NCBI GenBank assembly: GCA_025738555.1
Contig: JAOVFP010000013.1
Span: 2,666,001-2,730,000, forward strand
Origin: Cyathus striatus
Lineage: Eukaryota > Basidiomycota > Agaricomycetes > Agaricales > Nidulariaceae
DNA length: 64,000 nt
Direction of reading: 5' to 3'
The notes beneath the pieces were generated by a model that was given only the letters and a program-made list of their open reading frames with translations, ran no database searches and was not told the origin of the DNA. Shown piece after piece: positions 63,950 through 64,000 of the stretch (position 1 is the stretch's first letter; each line of letters opens with the position of its first letter). The position numbers and the translations under genes were made by a program.

Positions 63950-64000
63950 TGTTAAAACTATTGGACTGGACAGGGATTGAACCTGTGACCACCCGTACTC
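63950..64000 (-). mobile_element. Family S tRNA-bearing element, copy 2 (cut by window end)
   Basis: The 51 bases from TGTTAAAACTATTGG onward are identical to S1 as far as the window goes, including the T arm of the tRNA-like module. It interrupts the RT of G3 just upstream of YMDD. Confidence 0.85.

Overview
The window is a nested graveyard of transposable elements in an AT-rich eukaryotic genome, and no intact cellular gene is visible. A fungus, most likely an agaricomycete mushroom, is suggested by four things: chromodomain Ty3/gypsy integrases, Ty1/copia elements primed by a half initiator-Met tRNA, a KDZ-type transposase relic, and a broken member of what I recall as an agaricomycete multi-copy gene family (PB1-like, proline-rich and SAM-like parts). 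There is no bacterial or phage gene order, no rRNA and no CRISPR.

Layout. 1-5451: gypsy element G1 (minus strand) with its 5' LTR and an in-frame deletion of the reverse transcriptase core and RNase H. 5624-10247: LTR-E, then the broken copia element K1 (minus), whose integrase is interrupted by a 218-bp LTR-like element (family S) carrying a tRNA-like module. 10248-22880: mostly solo LTRs of two copia families, LTR-A (about 270-360 bp, TGTTAGATATTC...TTCTGACA) and LTR-B (about 245-345 bp, TGTTAGAAGTGATC...CATCTCACA), many with 5-bp target duplications and several inserted inside each other, plus two copies of a 239-bp tRNA-bearing LTR family (T). 22881-25440: KDZ transposase relic hit by a hAT-like MITE (M1), then three tandem arrays. 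25441-28134: gypsy G2 cut into pieces by LTRs. 28135-37455: copia fragments K4 and K5, a larger MITE (M2, 8-bp duplication), a third T copy with a polypurine tract, and a TA-flanked MITE (N1). 37456-44537: copia K2 (minus), nearly full length, containing one solo LTR-A, one solo LTR-B and a whole smaller copia K3, each with its own target duplication. 44538-51546: gypsy-type solo LTRs (F, E), the start of gypsy G4, and a GC-rich array of hairpin-forming repeats. 51960-55518: broken host-like gene split by LTRs. 55519-64000: fourth T copy, copia gag fragment K6, and gypsy G3 (minus) carrying K7, a very young gag-only copia element with LTR-A termini, and a second S copy.

How it fits together. 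LTR-A belongs to copia element K7, whose matched LTRs, target duplication, primer site and open gag show recent activity without its own pol. LTR-B belongs to K1-K3, which keep protease, integrase and reverse transcriptase but lack the capsid part of gag. The two families share the same tRNA primer site and nest in each other freely. Most copies are solo LTRs, and several junctions lack target duplications, which points to frequent LTR-LTR recombination. The most unusual feature is the presence of two unrelated LTR-like families (T and S) that embed an RNA polymerase III-type tRNA-like module downstream of a TATA-like element.
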